A stretch of 64,000 nt of DNA, taken from NCBI GenBank assembly GCA_030425425.1, contig JAUIAO010000019.1, positions 29,198 through 93,197 of the forward strand. The letters are read 5' to 3'. Numbering within the stretch: the stretch's first letter is position 1; each line of letters begins with the position of its first letter. Below the pieces are notes generated by a model. That model saw only the letters and a program-made list of their open reading frames with translations. It had not been told where the DNA came from and did not search any database. Positions 42,119 through 50,480 of this stretch are shown piece by piece. Source of the DNA: Bacteroidia bacterium. Its GTDB lineage: Bacteria; Bacteroidota; Bacteroidia; Cytophagales; Cyclobacteriaceae. The position numbers were made by a program, and so were the translations under genes.

Positions 42119-43759
42119 ATGACCGAATATAATAAGTGGTATCACCCATATAAACCAGCAAAAGAATACAATAAAAAGGTCGCCTATTTCAGTATGGAAT
42201 TTGGTATAGACCAATCTCTCAAAATATACTCCGGAGGACTCGGGTTTTTAGCCGGCTCACACATGAGAAGTGCCTACGAGCTGAAGCAAAACATGATCGG
42301 AATTGGTATGCTGTGGAAATACGGCTACTACGATCAGGCTCAGCGAAAAGATGGAGCGCTGACCGTGCGGAGTATAGAAAAAAACTACTCGTATCTGGAG
42401 GATAGTGGTATCCAGGTGACTATCAAGATTCTGGACAATACGAACGTACATGTGAAAGCATATGTATTGAAGCCTGAGATTTTCGGTACTGTTCCTATGT
42501 ATTTTCTATCCACAGACGTACCAGAGAATGATCACTTGTCTCGTACGATTACTGATAGATTGTATGATCCGAATGAATTAACCAGAATTTCTCAAAGTAT
42601 CGTTTTGGGAATTGGTGGTGCCAAAGTAGTAGAGGAACTGGGAGGAGCAGATGTTTTCCATCTCAATGAGGGACACGGATTGCCGGCATTTTACTATTTG
42701 CGAGACAAAGGTTACGGAAAAGAAAACTTCAGGTTCACTACTCATACACCGGAGAAAGCAGGGAATGAAGAAAGAGATGCTAAGTTTCTCAATCAGATGG
42801 GATTTTTTGGAAGAACGCTTTCTGATGATGAATTAGCCGAGCAATCGGTGAATGGAGGAATGTTGAGTTATACTGTTTCTGCTTTGCGTCTGGCAAAACT
42901 CTCCAATGCAGTGTCTAAAATCCATGCGGATGTATCTATTGACATGTGGAAAGATTTTGATGGAATCAGCGATATCATTCCTATTACTAATGCTCAAAAC
43001 CAGAAATATTGGCAGGACAGTGCTTTGGAAAAAGCAGCTACCAAGAATGATCGTAAAGCATATTTAAAGAGAAAGAAAGAACTCAAAGAAGAGCTTTTCA
43101 AAGTGGTATTGGATCAGCGCGGTAAAATTTTCGATCCGGAAGTGTTGACCATCGTTTGGGCGAGAAGGTTTGCAGGATACAAAAGAGCCGATTTGCTGCT
43201 TAGAGATATGGAGCGAATCGAGAAGATCCTCAATAATGCTGATCGGCCTGTACAGATCATCTGGGCTGGAAAGCCATATCCAAAAGATCAGCCTGCGATT
43301 GAGATTTTTAATAAGTTGTTTTTCTTCTCCAAGTACCGACCAAACGTTGCGGTGTTAATTGGTTATGAAATGGAGCTTTCCCGATTGCTCAAAGAAGGAT
43401 CAGATATCTGGTTGAACAACCCAAGAATCACTCGTGAAGCATCTGGAACCAGTGGTATGACCGCTGCGATGAACGGTTCCGTAAACCTCTCTACTTTTGA
43501 TGGATGGATTCCGGAATTTGCTAAGGATGGTGAAAACTGTTTCGTGATTCCTCCGGTACCAGCAGATTTGCCTTTGGATGATCATGATCAGCCTGATAGT
43601 GAAAACCTTTACGATATTCTAGAAAATCAGGTAATTAAAACTTATTATGAAAATCCAGAAAAGTGGTTGGATATTGTGTTCCAAAGCATGAATGAGGTAG
43701 TGCCTGAGTTTGGTAGCAACCGAATGGCAGAACAGTATTACAAAGAATTGTACAAATAG
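42119..43759 (+). CDS. glucan phosphorylase-like glycosyltransferase (GT35-like) lacking the PLP lysine
   Basis: This encodes 546 residues of the short alpha-glucan phosphorylase type: KVAYFSMEFGIDQSLKIYSGGLGFLAGSH-like lead (about 18-46), LNEGHGLPAFYYL, FTTHTPEKAGNEE, and WARRFAGYKRADLLL. In active phosphorylases the late loop reads GTSGMK and the Lys holds pyridoxal phosphate; here it is GTSGMTAAMNG, with Thr (ACC, about residue 450). Related Bacteroidota proteins may share this change, and it may be a glycosyltransferase or a pseudoenzyme. Start is ATG 42119. A possible LacI-family operator lies upstream; a terminator follows. Confidence 0.88.
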   Translation: MTEYNKWYHPYKPAKEYNKKVAYFSMEFGIDQSLKIYSGGLGFLAGSHMRSAYELKQNMIGIGMLWKYGYYDQAQRKDGALTVRSIEKNYSYLEDSGIQVTIKILDNTNVHVKAYVLKPEIFGTVPMYFLSTDVPENDHLSRTITDRLYDPNELTRISQSIVLGIGGAKVVEELGGADVFHLNEGHGLPAFYYLRDKGYGKENFRFTTHTPEKAGNEERDAKFLNQMGFFGRTLSDDELAEQSVNGGMLSYTVSALRLAKLSNAVSKIHADVSIDMWKDFDGISDIIPITNAQNQKYWQDSALEKAATKNDRKAYLKRKKELKEELFKVVLDQRGKIFDPEVLTIVWARRFAGYKRADLLLRDMERIEKILNNADRPVQIIWAGKPYPKDQPAIEIFNKLFFFSKYRPNVAVLIGYEMELSRLLKEGSDIWLNNPRITREASGTSGMTAAMNGSVNLSTFDGWIPEFAKDGENCFVIPPVPADLPLDDHDQPDSENLYDILENQVIKTYYENPEKWLDIVFQSMNEVVPEFGSNRMAEQYYKELYK

Positions 43760-43789
43760 AGTTTGTTAATTGTTATCATATAATGTGAG

Positions 43790-43818
43790 AAAGGCTCCCG
43801 AAGTTGGAGCCTTTTTTT
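43790..43818 (+). terminator. terminator after the phosphorylase-like gene
   Basis: AAGGCTCC / GGAGCCTT with loop CGAAGTT, then seven T on the plus strand. Confidence 0.85.
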
Positions 43819-43822
43819 GTGA

Positions 43823-44653
43823 TCAGGAATTGATGTTTTTTGTAATCCAGGTGAGTAAGATTTCGAGTACTTTTTCTCGATCCAGATCATTGAGTGTTTC
43901 GTGATAGCTGCCTTCTATTGACACAAACTCCACATTCTCATATTTTTCGGCAAATTCTTCTGAAGCTTTTGGATCAGTAATTTGGTCTGCTGATCCGTGA
44001 AAGACCAATCCGGGAATTTTGGGTTTCTTGTCCGATTTCAGAAGCTCCAGTCCGTTCGTCAGACAGTCAGTGAATAACCTCACCGATATTTTGTCGTGGA
44101 CCAACGGATCAGCTTCATATTTTTTCACCACTTCATTATCTCTGCTCAGATGTGCTGTGTTCAGTTCATTGCTTTGTGTAAAAAATGGCAAAACCGAGGC
44201 TACTTTCTTTGCTAGATTAACTTTCCATTTTGGAGGTTCAAAAGCCAATTTGATCCAGGGCGAACTGAGGATAAATCCGGTTAATTCATTTACATTTTCT
44301 TTGAGGATAAAATTTCCTACAAAGTTTCCGCCCATGCTGTGGCCCATTAGAAATATCGGCGCTTCTGTGTGTTCTGCTCGGGCTTTTTTCATGAGTTCCT
44401 CCACGTCACTGAGCAGTAAATGATAGCCATGGCCGTGCCCCTTTTTTCCTCCCGATTTTCCATGACCTCTATTGTCCATTGCGAGTACGGAGATGTTTTG
44501 AGCATTGAAAAACTCTGCTAGCTGCCTATACCGGCCGCTATGTTCTCCCAGTCCGTGGATCACGCAGAGTACAGCTTTCGGACTTTCTACCAGCCAGGCT
44601 CTGTAGTATAATTTCAATCCATCTTTACTCAACAAATAATCTCTTTCGCTCAT
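43823..44653 (-). CDS. alpha/beta hydrolase (monoacylglycerol lipase-like)
   Basis: This encodes 276 residues. The serine hydrolase triad is Ser in LMGHSMGGNF (near 112), Asp in VFHGSADQITDPKAS (near 226) and His in GSYHETLND (near 255). HGLGEHSGRYRQLAEFF and DNRGHGKSGG mark the monoacylglycerol lipase / lysophospholipase group. I start at ATG 44653, which begins MSERDYLLSKDG; the longer frame to 44734 would overlap the divergent patatin gene. No signal peptide, so it probably acts on lipids inside the cell. Confidence 0.9.
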   Translation of the reverse strand: MSERDYLLSKDGLKLYYRAWLVESPKAVLCVIHGLGEHSGRYRQLAEFFNAQNISVLAMDNRGHGKSGGKKGHGHGYHLLLSDVEELMKKARAEHTEAPIFLMGHSMGGNFVGNFILKENVNELTGFILSSPWIKLAFEPPKWKVNLAKKVASVLPFFTQSNELNTAHLSRDNEVVKKYEADPLVHDKISVRLFTDCLTNGLELLKSDKKPKIPGLVFHGSADQITDPKASEEFAEKYENVEFVSIEGSYHETLNDLDREKVLEILLTWITKNINS

Positions 44654-44711
44654 CACTCTCTTGTTTCGTCCGAATTTATATAAATTATTCCTACCAATCG
44701 TTTTGTCGGAT

Positions 44712-46982
44712 ATGAAGGACACGTTCAAAACCATTATTTACTCATTTCCTGTTCAGCTGGTGTTTCATCAGATACGTCGCAATCTTGTGTTGGTCTTACT
44801 TTGGTTGATGTTGATTGCGACCATTGCTGGGGGCATAGGTAAAATCTATGGGATTCATTTTTTATATCTCGACCCTGAGTATATGGGCAAGGTCGGGTTT
44901 TGGAGCTTCTTCATTGTTGGTCTGGCTTTTGGTAATTTCACTATGGCCTATCATATCACTTGCTACATCCTGGATGGTCATCGATTTACTTTCATAGGAA
45001 TTCTGGAACGTCCGTTTGCCAAGTTTTCGATCAATAATAGTCTCTTGCCTTTGATCAGCCTCATTGTTTATGTCATTTTGGTGATTCGGTTTCAGCTCAG
45101 TAATGAGTTTAGCAACACCTTAGATTTGATGGTCAATCTGATAGGCCTACTCCTGGGTGTTTGGGTCATGATTTTGTTTTTCTTTTACTATTTCAAGTTT
45201 ACCAATCAGGATATTTTTAAATATTTGGCTGGGTCTGTAGACAAGCGATTGCGAAAAGCAAGGATCAGTCGAGAAAGGATGATGAACAAACTCACAGAAA
45301 CCAGGTCGAGAAAATACAAGGTTCATCATTATCTGGATTTAAAACTACGCGTGAGGTCATGCAAAGAACTGGATGATTTTTATGACAAAGGGGCTGTGCT
45401 CAAGGTATTTGATCAGAATCATTTCAATTCGGTAATTGTGGAACTCGCTCTGGTTTTATTAATTATTCTATTGGGTAGCTTCATGGACAACTCTTATTTT
45501 CAGATTCCTGCAGCGGCCAGTTCATTGTTTCTTTTTTCTTTTCTGATCATGATGGTTGGGGCATTTACCTATTGGCTGAGAGGATGGGGCATGGCCGCAG
45601 CTTTTGGTTTGTTTATTCTGATTAATTTCTTACTTCGTGTCGGCATCATCAACAATGAAAACACTGCCAGAGGATTGCAATATCATGGCGCCCGAGCAAA
45701 TTACTCATTGAAGCAACTAGAAGAGCTAAACTCGAACATTCAGCAAACGGCGGACAGCCTTCAGGTGATAGATGTACTGGAGCGATGGAAACAGAAGCAG
45801 CAAGACAGTCTGCCACCATTGGTTATTCTGTGCGTGAGCGGTGGTGGGCAAAGGGCTGCATTGTGGTCACTCAATGCACTTCATACTGTGGATAGTGCAC
45901 TGAAAGCTCCTTTAATGGATCATGTGGCATTGATTACAGGAGCATCGGGAGGTATGATCGGGGCGGCCTATTATAGAGAATTGTTCAGGTTAAACAATGA
46001 AGGCACCCAAATCCCCAACAAAGAAACTCAGCTGAAAAGAATGGGGGCTGATAACCTGAATGCAATCATTTTTTCCTTGCTGGTAAATGATTCATATTTC
46101 AGGTTTCGTAATTATACCTATGCCGGAAATCGGTATCTCAAGGATCGGGGATATGTTTTTGAGGAAAATCTCAATAAGAATCTTGGAGGCATATTCAATA
46201 ATAGTCTTATGGATTATCAAGATCCGGAATTAGACGCTGAAATCCCAATGATGTTGTTATCCCCTGTGATATCCAATGATGGTAGAAAGTTATACACTTC
46301 ACCACTTGGATTTTCATTTATGAATCACCCGGTCAATGAGGCAAATTGGGAACGGAAAATCAGTGGTGTGGATTTTAAAAGGCTCTTCAAAGATCTGGGT
46401 GCTGATCAGTTGAGCTTTCTTGCAGCACTGCGCATGTCAGCATCCTTTCCGTATATTACCCCTACGGTCACACTACCAAGTGAGCCGGCCATTGAAGTGA
46501 TGGATGCTGGAATCGCAGATAATTTTGGAGTGGGAGATGCAGTGAAATTTGTGTCAGAATTTTCGGACTGGATCGATCAAAACACTTCGGGAGTAACTTT
46601 CCTGGTGATTAGAGATAGTAGGAAAAATGCGCCTATTGAGGCCCAATCCAGCGCTTCCATTATTGGTCGACTGACTAATCCAATAGCGAGCGTTTATAAT
46701 AATCTTGGCAATATTCAGGATAGCAATAATGATGCTTCCTTGGAGAGGCTAAGGGCTTGTGTCAACCAGCCTGTCAATCTGGTGAGCATAGAGTATAATA
46801 CTTATACTAATATCACGGAAGATTACATACTCACCGCCAAAGCTCTGGAAAGAAAAGAACTGGAAAGAGCTTCTCTTAGCTGGCATCTGACCACAAAAGA
46901 AAGGAGAAATATCATTGACAATATTAAACTGGAATCTAATCAAAAAGCGATCAAAGCTTTTGTGAAGATTATAGAAGACTAA
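44712..46982 (+). CDS. multi-helix membrane protein with patatin-like phospholipase domain
   Basis: This encodes 756 residues. The first 330 or so contain six hydrophobic segments. The C-terminal part is a patatin: oxyanion loop SGGGQRAALWS (about 378), nucleophile Ser412 in GASGGMIG, and the Asp in DAGIADNFGV (near 600), which pairs with Ser to form the dyad (the usual DGG/DGA reads DAG). Such proteins hydrolyse membrane lipids. It starts at ATG 44712; 58 bases separate it from the lipase-like gene on the other strand, so two lipid hydrolases diverge here. Confidence 0.9.
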   Translation: MKDTFKTIIYSFPVQLVFHQIRRNLVLVLLWLMLIATIAGGIGKIYGIHFLYLDPEYMGKVGFWSFFIVGLAFGNFTMAYHITCYILDGHRFTFIGILERPFAKFSINNSLLPLISLIVYVILVIRFQLSNEFSNTLDLMVNLIGLLLGVWVMILFFFYYFKFTNQDIFKYLAGSVDKRLRKARISRERMMNKLTETRSRKYKVHHYLDLKLRVRSCKELDDFYDKGAVLKVFDQNHFNSVIVELALVLLIILLGSFMDNSYFQIPAAASSLFLFSFLIMMVGAFTYWLRGWGMAAAFGLFILINFLLRVGIINNENTARGLQYHGARANYSLKQLEELNSNIQQTADSLQVIDVLERWKQKQQDSLPPLVILCVSGGGQRAALWSLNALHTVDSALKAPLMDHVALITGASGGMIGAAYYRELFRLNNEGTQIPNKETQLKRMGADNLNAIIFSLLVNDSYFRFRNYTYAGNRYLKDRGYVFEENLNKNLGGIFNNSLMDYQDPELDAEIPMMLLSPVISNDGRKLYTSPLGFSFMNHPVNEANWERKISGVDFKRLFKDLGADQLSFLAALRMSASFPYITPTVTLPSEPAIEVMDAGIADNFGVGDAVKFVSEFSDWIDQNTSGVTFLVIRDSRKNAPIEAQSSASIIGRLTNPIASVYNNLGNIQDSNNDASLERLRACVNQPVNLVSIEYNTYTNITEDYILTAKALERKELERASLSWHLTTKERRNIIDNIKLESNQKAIKAFVKIIED

Positions 46983-46993
46983 GGTTAATTTGC

Positions 46994-47341
46994 TTAGCTC
47001 AATTCCCAAATCAGATAATAGCTAGCTCTTTTAGCCACTGATTCGTTTCTGATCATTACTTCAGTAAATTCTCCTGGTTCCAGACTTTTCACCTCTATAT
47101 GAAAATCACCCAGATGATCATTTCGTGATGCCAGATCAAAGTCCCACAGCTCCAGAAGTAATTTGCCTGGTTTAGATACCTTGTAGTGAAGTCCAACTTC
47201 CAGAGATTCATCCACATCTATTTGAAGGTACTTTCGATCTTTGGGCCAAATTTTTTGGCCTTTATGTTTGATGTAAAGTTCATCTTTATCGTTTTCTTCA
47301 GCCACTTCACATACGATCGATTTGATATTTAGTCTTGGCAT
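46994..47341 (-). CDS. small C2-like protein
   Basis: This encodes 115 residues without signal peptide. LLLELWDFDLASRNDHLGDFHIEV near residue 63 resembles the calcium-loop strand of a C2 domain (hydrophobic-W-D-x-D...N-D-x-x-G). The remaining strands are compatible with a C2 beta sandwich, and the protein is about the size of one C2 domain. It is convergent to the patatin gene with 11 bases between stops. C2-like domains in bacteria are uncommon, so the call needs structure prediction. Confidence 0.6.
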   Translation of the reverse strand: MPRLNIKSIVCEVAEENDKDELYIKHKGQKIWPKDRKYLQIDVDESLEVGLHYKVSKPGKLLLELWDFDLASRNDHLGDFHIEVKSLEPGEFTEVMIRNESVAKRASYYLIWELS

Positions 47342-47424
47342 TTCCCTGGTTAGTTGAGTGTTTTTTGGTAATATTTTGGGATAAATGTGAGCATATCTGA
47401 TCGACTCAGATATGCCTCTTTTAT

Positions 47425-48591
47425 TTAGTATATCAATGATCTCATTTCAATTGAATAATCTTTAACCGTTCCTGCTCTTGAGATCTGAAGTTTTACCGTT
47501 TCACCTTCATTCATCAGGATTTCTCTTATTTCGGCAAACGAAAGTGACTTAGCATCTTTACCGTCAATTTTTAAAAGTTCATCACCCACCATAATCCCCA
47601 TTTCTTCAGCGGGGCTATCTTCGAATACATTCTGAATCATGATTCTTTCTTTGTCTTCTGAAAGCAGGATTTCAATACCCGCACTATTGATCAGATGCGT
47701 TTTTCCGTATCGGCTATTCGGTGTGAAAAAGAAGTGCTTGTTATGAAGGTCGATGGTAATATTGTATAAGCTAAGTAACCGGTTTCCGATTATTCCAGCT
47801 ACATCAGGATGTGCCTGAATGCCGCTAGAGGCCTGACTAATACCCACAGGTAATTCTTCATAATGCTCAGCGCCAAATTTTAGAGATTTGATATGGCCTT
47901 CATAGTGCAAGGTGGCATTTCCAGAAATATCTTCTACCGTATAAGAGAAGTGTTTGCCGGTTTTGTGGATTACATCATTTTTCTCGGCAAAAGGAGTATT
48001 GAAGTCAAGGGTGGTTCCGGCTCCTGTCATCACAAAGAATGTTCCTTCTACAGGCTCACCATTGTTGAGAATGGTGGTGGCGTCTATTGTTGGAATCGAT
48101 ACATTGAGATAAAACGGAATCATATCACCAGTTACTGGTCCAGTTCCTATGCCATATATGTCCAAAGTTTTGCTATCATAATCCAGATGTATGGTGTGAT
48201 GTTGCATCAGGTCATATCCGAAAATCCCGTCAATATCTCTACCGAGACGTCTTTCCAAATGATCCAACTCGGCCGCATACACCTTGATGTTTTTTTCCAT
48301 CAAAAATCCATTGATCTCAATTTTATTATGTTTTATCAATTCCATGGAGGTATGGGTCTGATTCATGGTGATTTCTTTACCAGATAGCTTGAGGTCGGCT
48401 GAGACATCCTTGTCTATTACCGTAAGACCAGCACCAGTATCGAAAATAAAATCTAATGGTTCAGAATCGTCAATGCTTACTTTGAAAATGATATGATCTC
48501 CATAAAGCTCAAAAGGAACAGAGGTGATTGGGGTTTGTGAAATAGCAGATAATGAAAAACAAATTGATAATAAGGCGATAATATATTTCAT
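47425..48591 (-). CDS. secreted retropepsin-like aspartyl protease with PDZ domain
   Basis: This encodes 388 residues. The signal peptide (MKYIIALLSICFSLSAIS) is followed by a first lobe with catalytic Asp51 in FIFDTGAGLTVID and a second lobe in which the matching loop reads VMTGAGTTLDF, with Met in place of Asp. A C-terminal PDZ domain (about 300-385, SPAEEMGIMVGDELLKIDGKD) probably binds substrate tails. Whether the enzyme works with one Asp by dimerising, or is inactive, cannot be told. The gene stands alone. Confidence 0.87.
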   Translation of the reverse strand: MKYIIALLSICFSLSAISQTPITSVPFELYGDHIIFKVSIDDSEPLDFIFDTGAGLTVIDKDVSADLKLSGKEITMNQTHTSMELIKHNKIEINGFLMEKNIKVYAAELDHLERRLGRDIDGIFGYDLMQHHTIHLDYDSKTLDIYGIGTGPVTGDMIPFYLNVSIPTIDATTILNNGEPVEGTFFVMTGAGTTLDFNTPFAEKNDVIHKTGKHFSYTVEDISGNATLHYEGHIKSLKFGAEHYEELPVGISQASSGIQAHPDVAGIIGNRLLSLYNITIDLHNKHFFFTPNSRYGKTHLINSAGIEILLSEDKERIMIQNVFEDSPAEEMGIMVGDELLKIDGKDAKSLSFAEIREILMNEGETVKLQISRAGTVKDYSIEMRSLIY

Positions 48592-48676
48592 GTGTTTAGT
48601 TTTTTCAATCCATGAAAATAGATATTCCGCGCTAAAAAAAGACCAAATGTGTTGAATTAATCGCCTAATTGATAGC

Positions 48677-48877
48677 TCAAATGGCCCTTAGAATTTTGAA
48701 GGGTAATAAAATGATGGCTCTTATAAATTCAAAAACAACTTCGATCGTAAAGCCGAGAATTTTGAATGGTAGCAATATCAACCACAATAGCGGTAGAAAA
48801 AAAAGTAGAAAAAGAGCAAGTGGCCAGGAAATAGCTAAAAGAATAAACCACAGTAAAATAGATACAAGAGCTTTCAT
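48677..48877 (-). CDS. 66-residue hydrophobic protein
   Basis: This encodes 66 residues made almost only of hydrophobic residues with aromatic and Pro residues. LLPFKIL occurs twice (near 36 and 57), giving an internal repeat. Two or three membrane passes are likely. It resembles small conserved membrane proteins of Bacteroidota, but I know no function. It sits 85 bases upstream of the aspartyl protease gene on the same strand and may be its own unit. Confidence 0.65.
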   Translation of the reverse strand: MKALVSILLWFILLAISWPLALFLLFFLPLLWLILLPFKILGFTIEVVFEFIRAIILLPFKILRAI

Positions 48878-49232
48878 GTTGATTTAAATGACAATATCAG
48901 TACCATTTTCAGTAAGTGGTTAATTTTTAAGTGTTTAGCTTTTGATGGGAGGTGAAAACTGTTCGATATCGAATCTTTTGATGTCCTTTTTTGAACTACT
49001 AATGTCTCCATCTAAATGCAGTTGCAATTATTGCAACTAGTAAGTTTTTGAATATTGAAAATCGCTTTGTGAGTGGAGTTTACATTGTGTGGATACTAGA
49101 ATCTGTATCTGTACACTCACCACTTTTCTTATTGATTGCATGTTCTCCCATTTCCATTTTTTGATCAGAAAATCCCTTTTCAGATTTTTGGAGGTGATCC
49201 GCACTTTTGATTCAGAACTAAACAATAAACCG
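48878..49232. other. 355-base gap with two palindromes
   Basis: No convincing gene is seen. TTCGATATCGAA (48962-48973) is a perfect 12-base palindrome, and AGTTGCAA - TTA - TTGCAACT (49020-49038) is an 8-bp inverted repeat. They lie between divergent genes and could be operators. A long frame reaching back to 49089 lacks a signal peptide and is not used for the next gene. Confidence 0.45.
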
Positions 49233-50330
49233 ATGAAAAACTTCACACTAATAATTATCATATACCTGATCGTTCCTTTATTAATGATCACAGGAGTAAA
49301 CGCTCAATCCAGAGATAAAGTAGCACTGATCAGTATAGATAGCAGAAATCTGGATTTTGATAACACTACAATGGCCAATATTGTCCGCTTTGAATTAGAG
49401 AAAATTGATGAGTTTGAGGTTTTAGACAAATATGATGTCAATAGCGCACTCATTGAAAACGAAATTGATGCTGAGAACTGTTTCGGTAAAAACACACTAA
49501 TTGATGTTGGAGAGCTATTGGGTGCTGATAAAATTCTGACAGGAAGCTCGGAGCTATTTGGTGATAAGATCATTATGATCCTGAAACTGATCGATGTAAA
49601 AGAACAGTCGGTGCAGCAAACCAGTGTGATGGAGTTTCTCAATGTACAGGCTGAAATACAAACCATGGCGATGATTTCACTGAATGATCTACTGGGTATT
49701 CCAAACGACGAGCATCTGGTGGACTTATTGATCAATTATAATCTGCCGATTACTACACGAAAAACTACAGTGAAACTGAATGGGCCTAGAATGGGAGCGG
49801 TGCTCACATTAGGTGAAAACGGAAAGAGACTCAGGGCACCAAAAAATGAAGGAGGCTATAACATGTTTCAGGTTACTTCCATGTTTGGGTATCAATTTGA
49901 GAAACAATATATGAGTTCAGGTGATTTTCAGGCTTTGGTAGAAGCTGTAGTAGCCGTGAATGGACTGGAGAGTGGTCAGGTGATTCCGAGTTTGACTTTT
50001 ATCAATGGATTTCGCTTCAATAACGGAGGATACGAATTTGGCTTAGGTCCAATGATCAGATTGATTCGAAGATCAGAAGGTTTTTATGAAGATAACCAAT
50101 GGGTTAGACTTGTGGAAAGGGATAATGTATCTCCAGATGTAGAAGTATTGAATCTGGTAGATAGTAGGGGACCTGTAGAAGCATCGCTCGGGCTGATCGT
50201 AGCAGCAGGAAAAACCTTCAAGTCGGGTTACCTCAATATTCCGGTAAACTTATATTTCACTCCTGTAAAAGATGGTTCTGTAGTAGGAGTTACCATTGGT
50301 TTTAATACTACTAAAAAACCGACTTTCTAA
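49233..50330 (+). CDS. secreted protein with CsgG/TolB-like N-terminal part and C-terminal barrel-like part
   Basis: This encodes 365 residues. Signal peptide MKNFTLIIIIYLIVPLLMITGVNAQ. Residues 30-170 (RDKVALISIDSRNLDFDNTTMANIVRFELEKIDEFEVLDKYDV and GELLGADKILTGSSELFGDKIIMILKLIDV) resemble the periplasmic alpha/beta domain of CsgG- or FlgT-like proteins: strand, helix, strand, then a long amphipathic helix. The last 150 residues are beta-rich and may form outer-membrane strands. The role is unknown. A terminator follows. Confidence 0.75.
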   Translation: MKNFTLIIIIYLIVPLLMITGVNAQSRDKVALISIDSRNLDFDNTTMANIVRFELEKIDEFEVLDKYDVNSALIENEIDAENCFGKNTLIDVGELLGADKILTGSSELFGDKIIMILKLIDVKEQSVQQTSVMEFLNVQAEIQTMAMISLNDLLGIPNDEHLVDLLINYNLPITTRKTTVKLNGPRMGAVLTLGENGKRLRAPKNEGGYNMFQVTSMFGYQFEKQYMSSGDFQALVEAVVAVNGLESGQVIPSLTFINGFRFNNGGYEFGLGPMIRLIRRSEGFYEDNQWVRLVERDNVSPDVEVLNLVDSRGPVEASLGLIVAAGKTFKSGYLNIPVNLYFTPVKDGSVVGVTIGFNTTKKPTF

Positions 50331-50355
50331 AGTCATATTTACCAGCTCATAGTGT

Positions 50356-50382
50356 AAAGGCCAGCATTCAACTGGCCTTTTT
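50356..50382 (+). terminator. terminator after the CsgG-like gene
   Basis: AAAGGCCAG / CTGGCCTTT with loop CATTCAA, then TTTTTG; perfect 9-bp stem. Confidence 0.85.
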
Positions 50383-50480
50383 GCTGTTCGTGTAGTTTTA
50401 CCTCAATTTAATCCGCAAAAACTGTATTTTCGTTCGCTAGGTTTTGATTTGTGACTCTCAATCCGCTTACATAGACTTTT

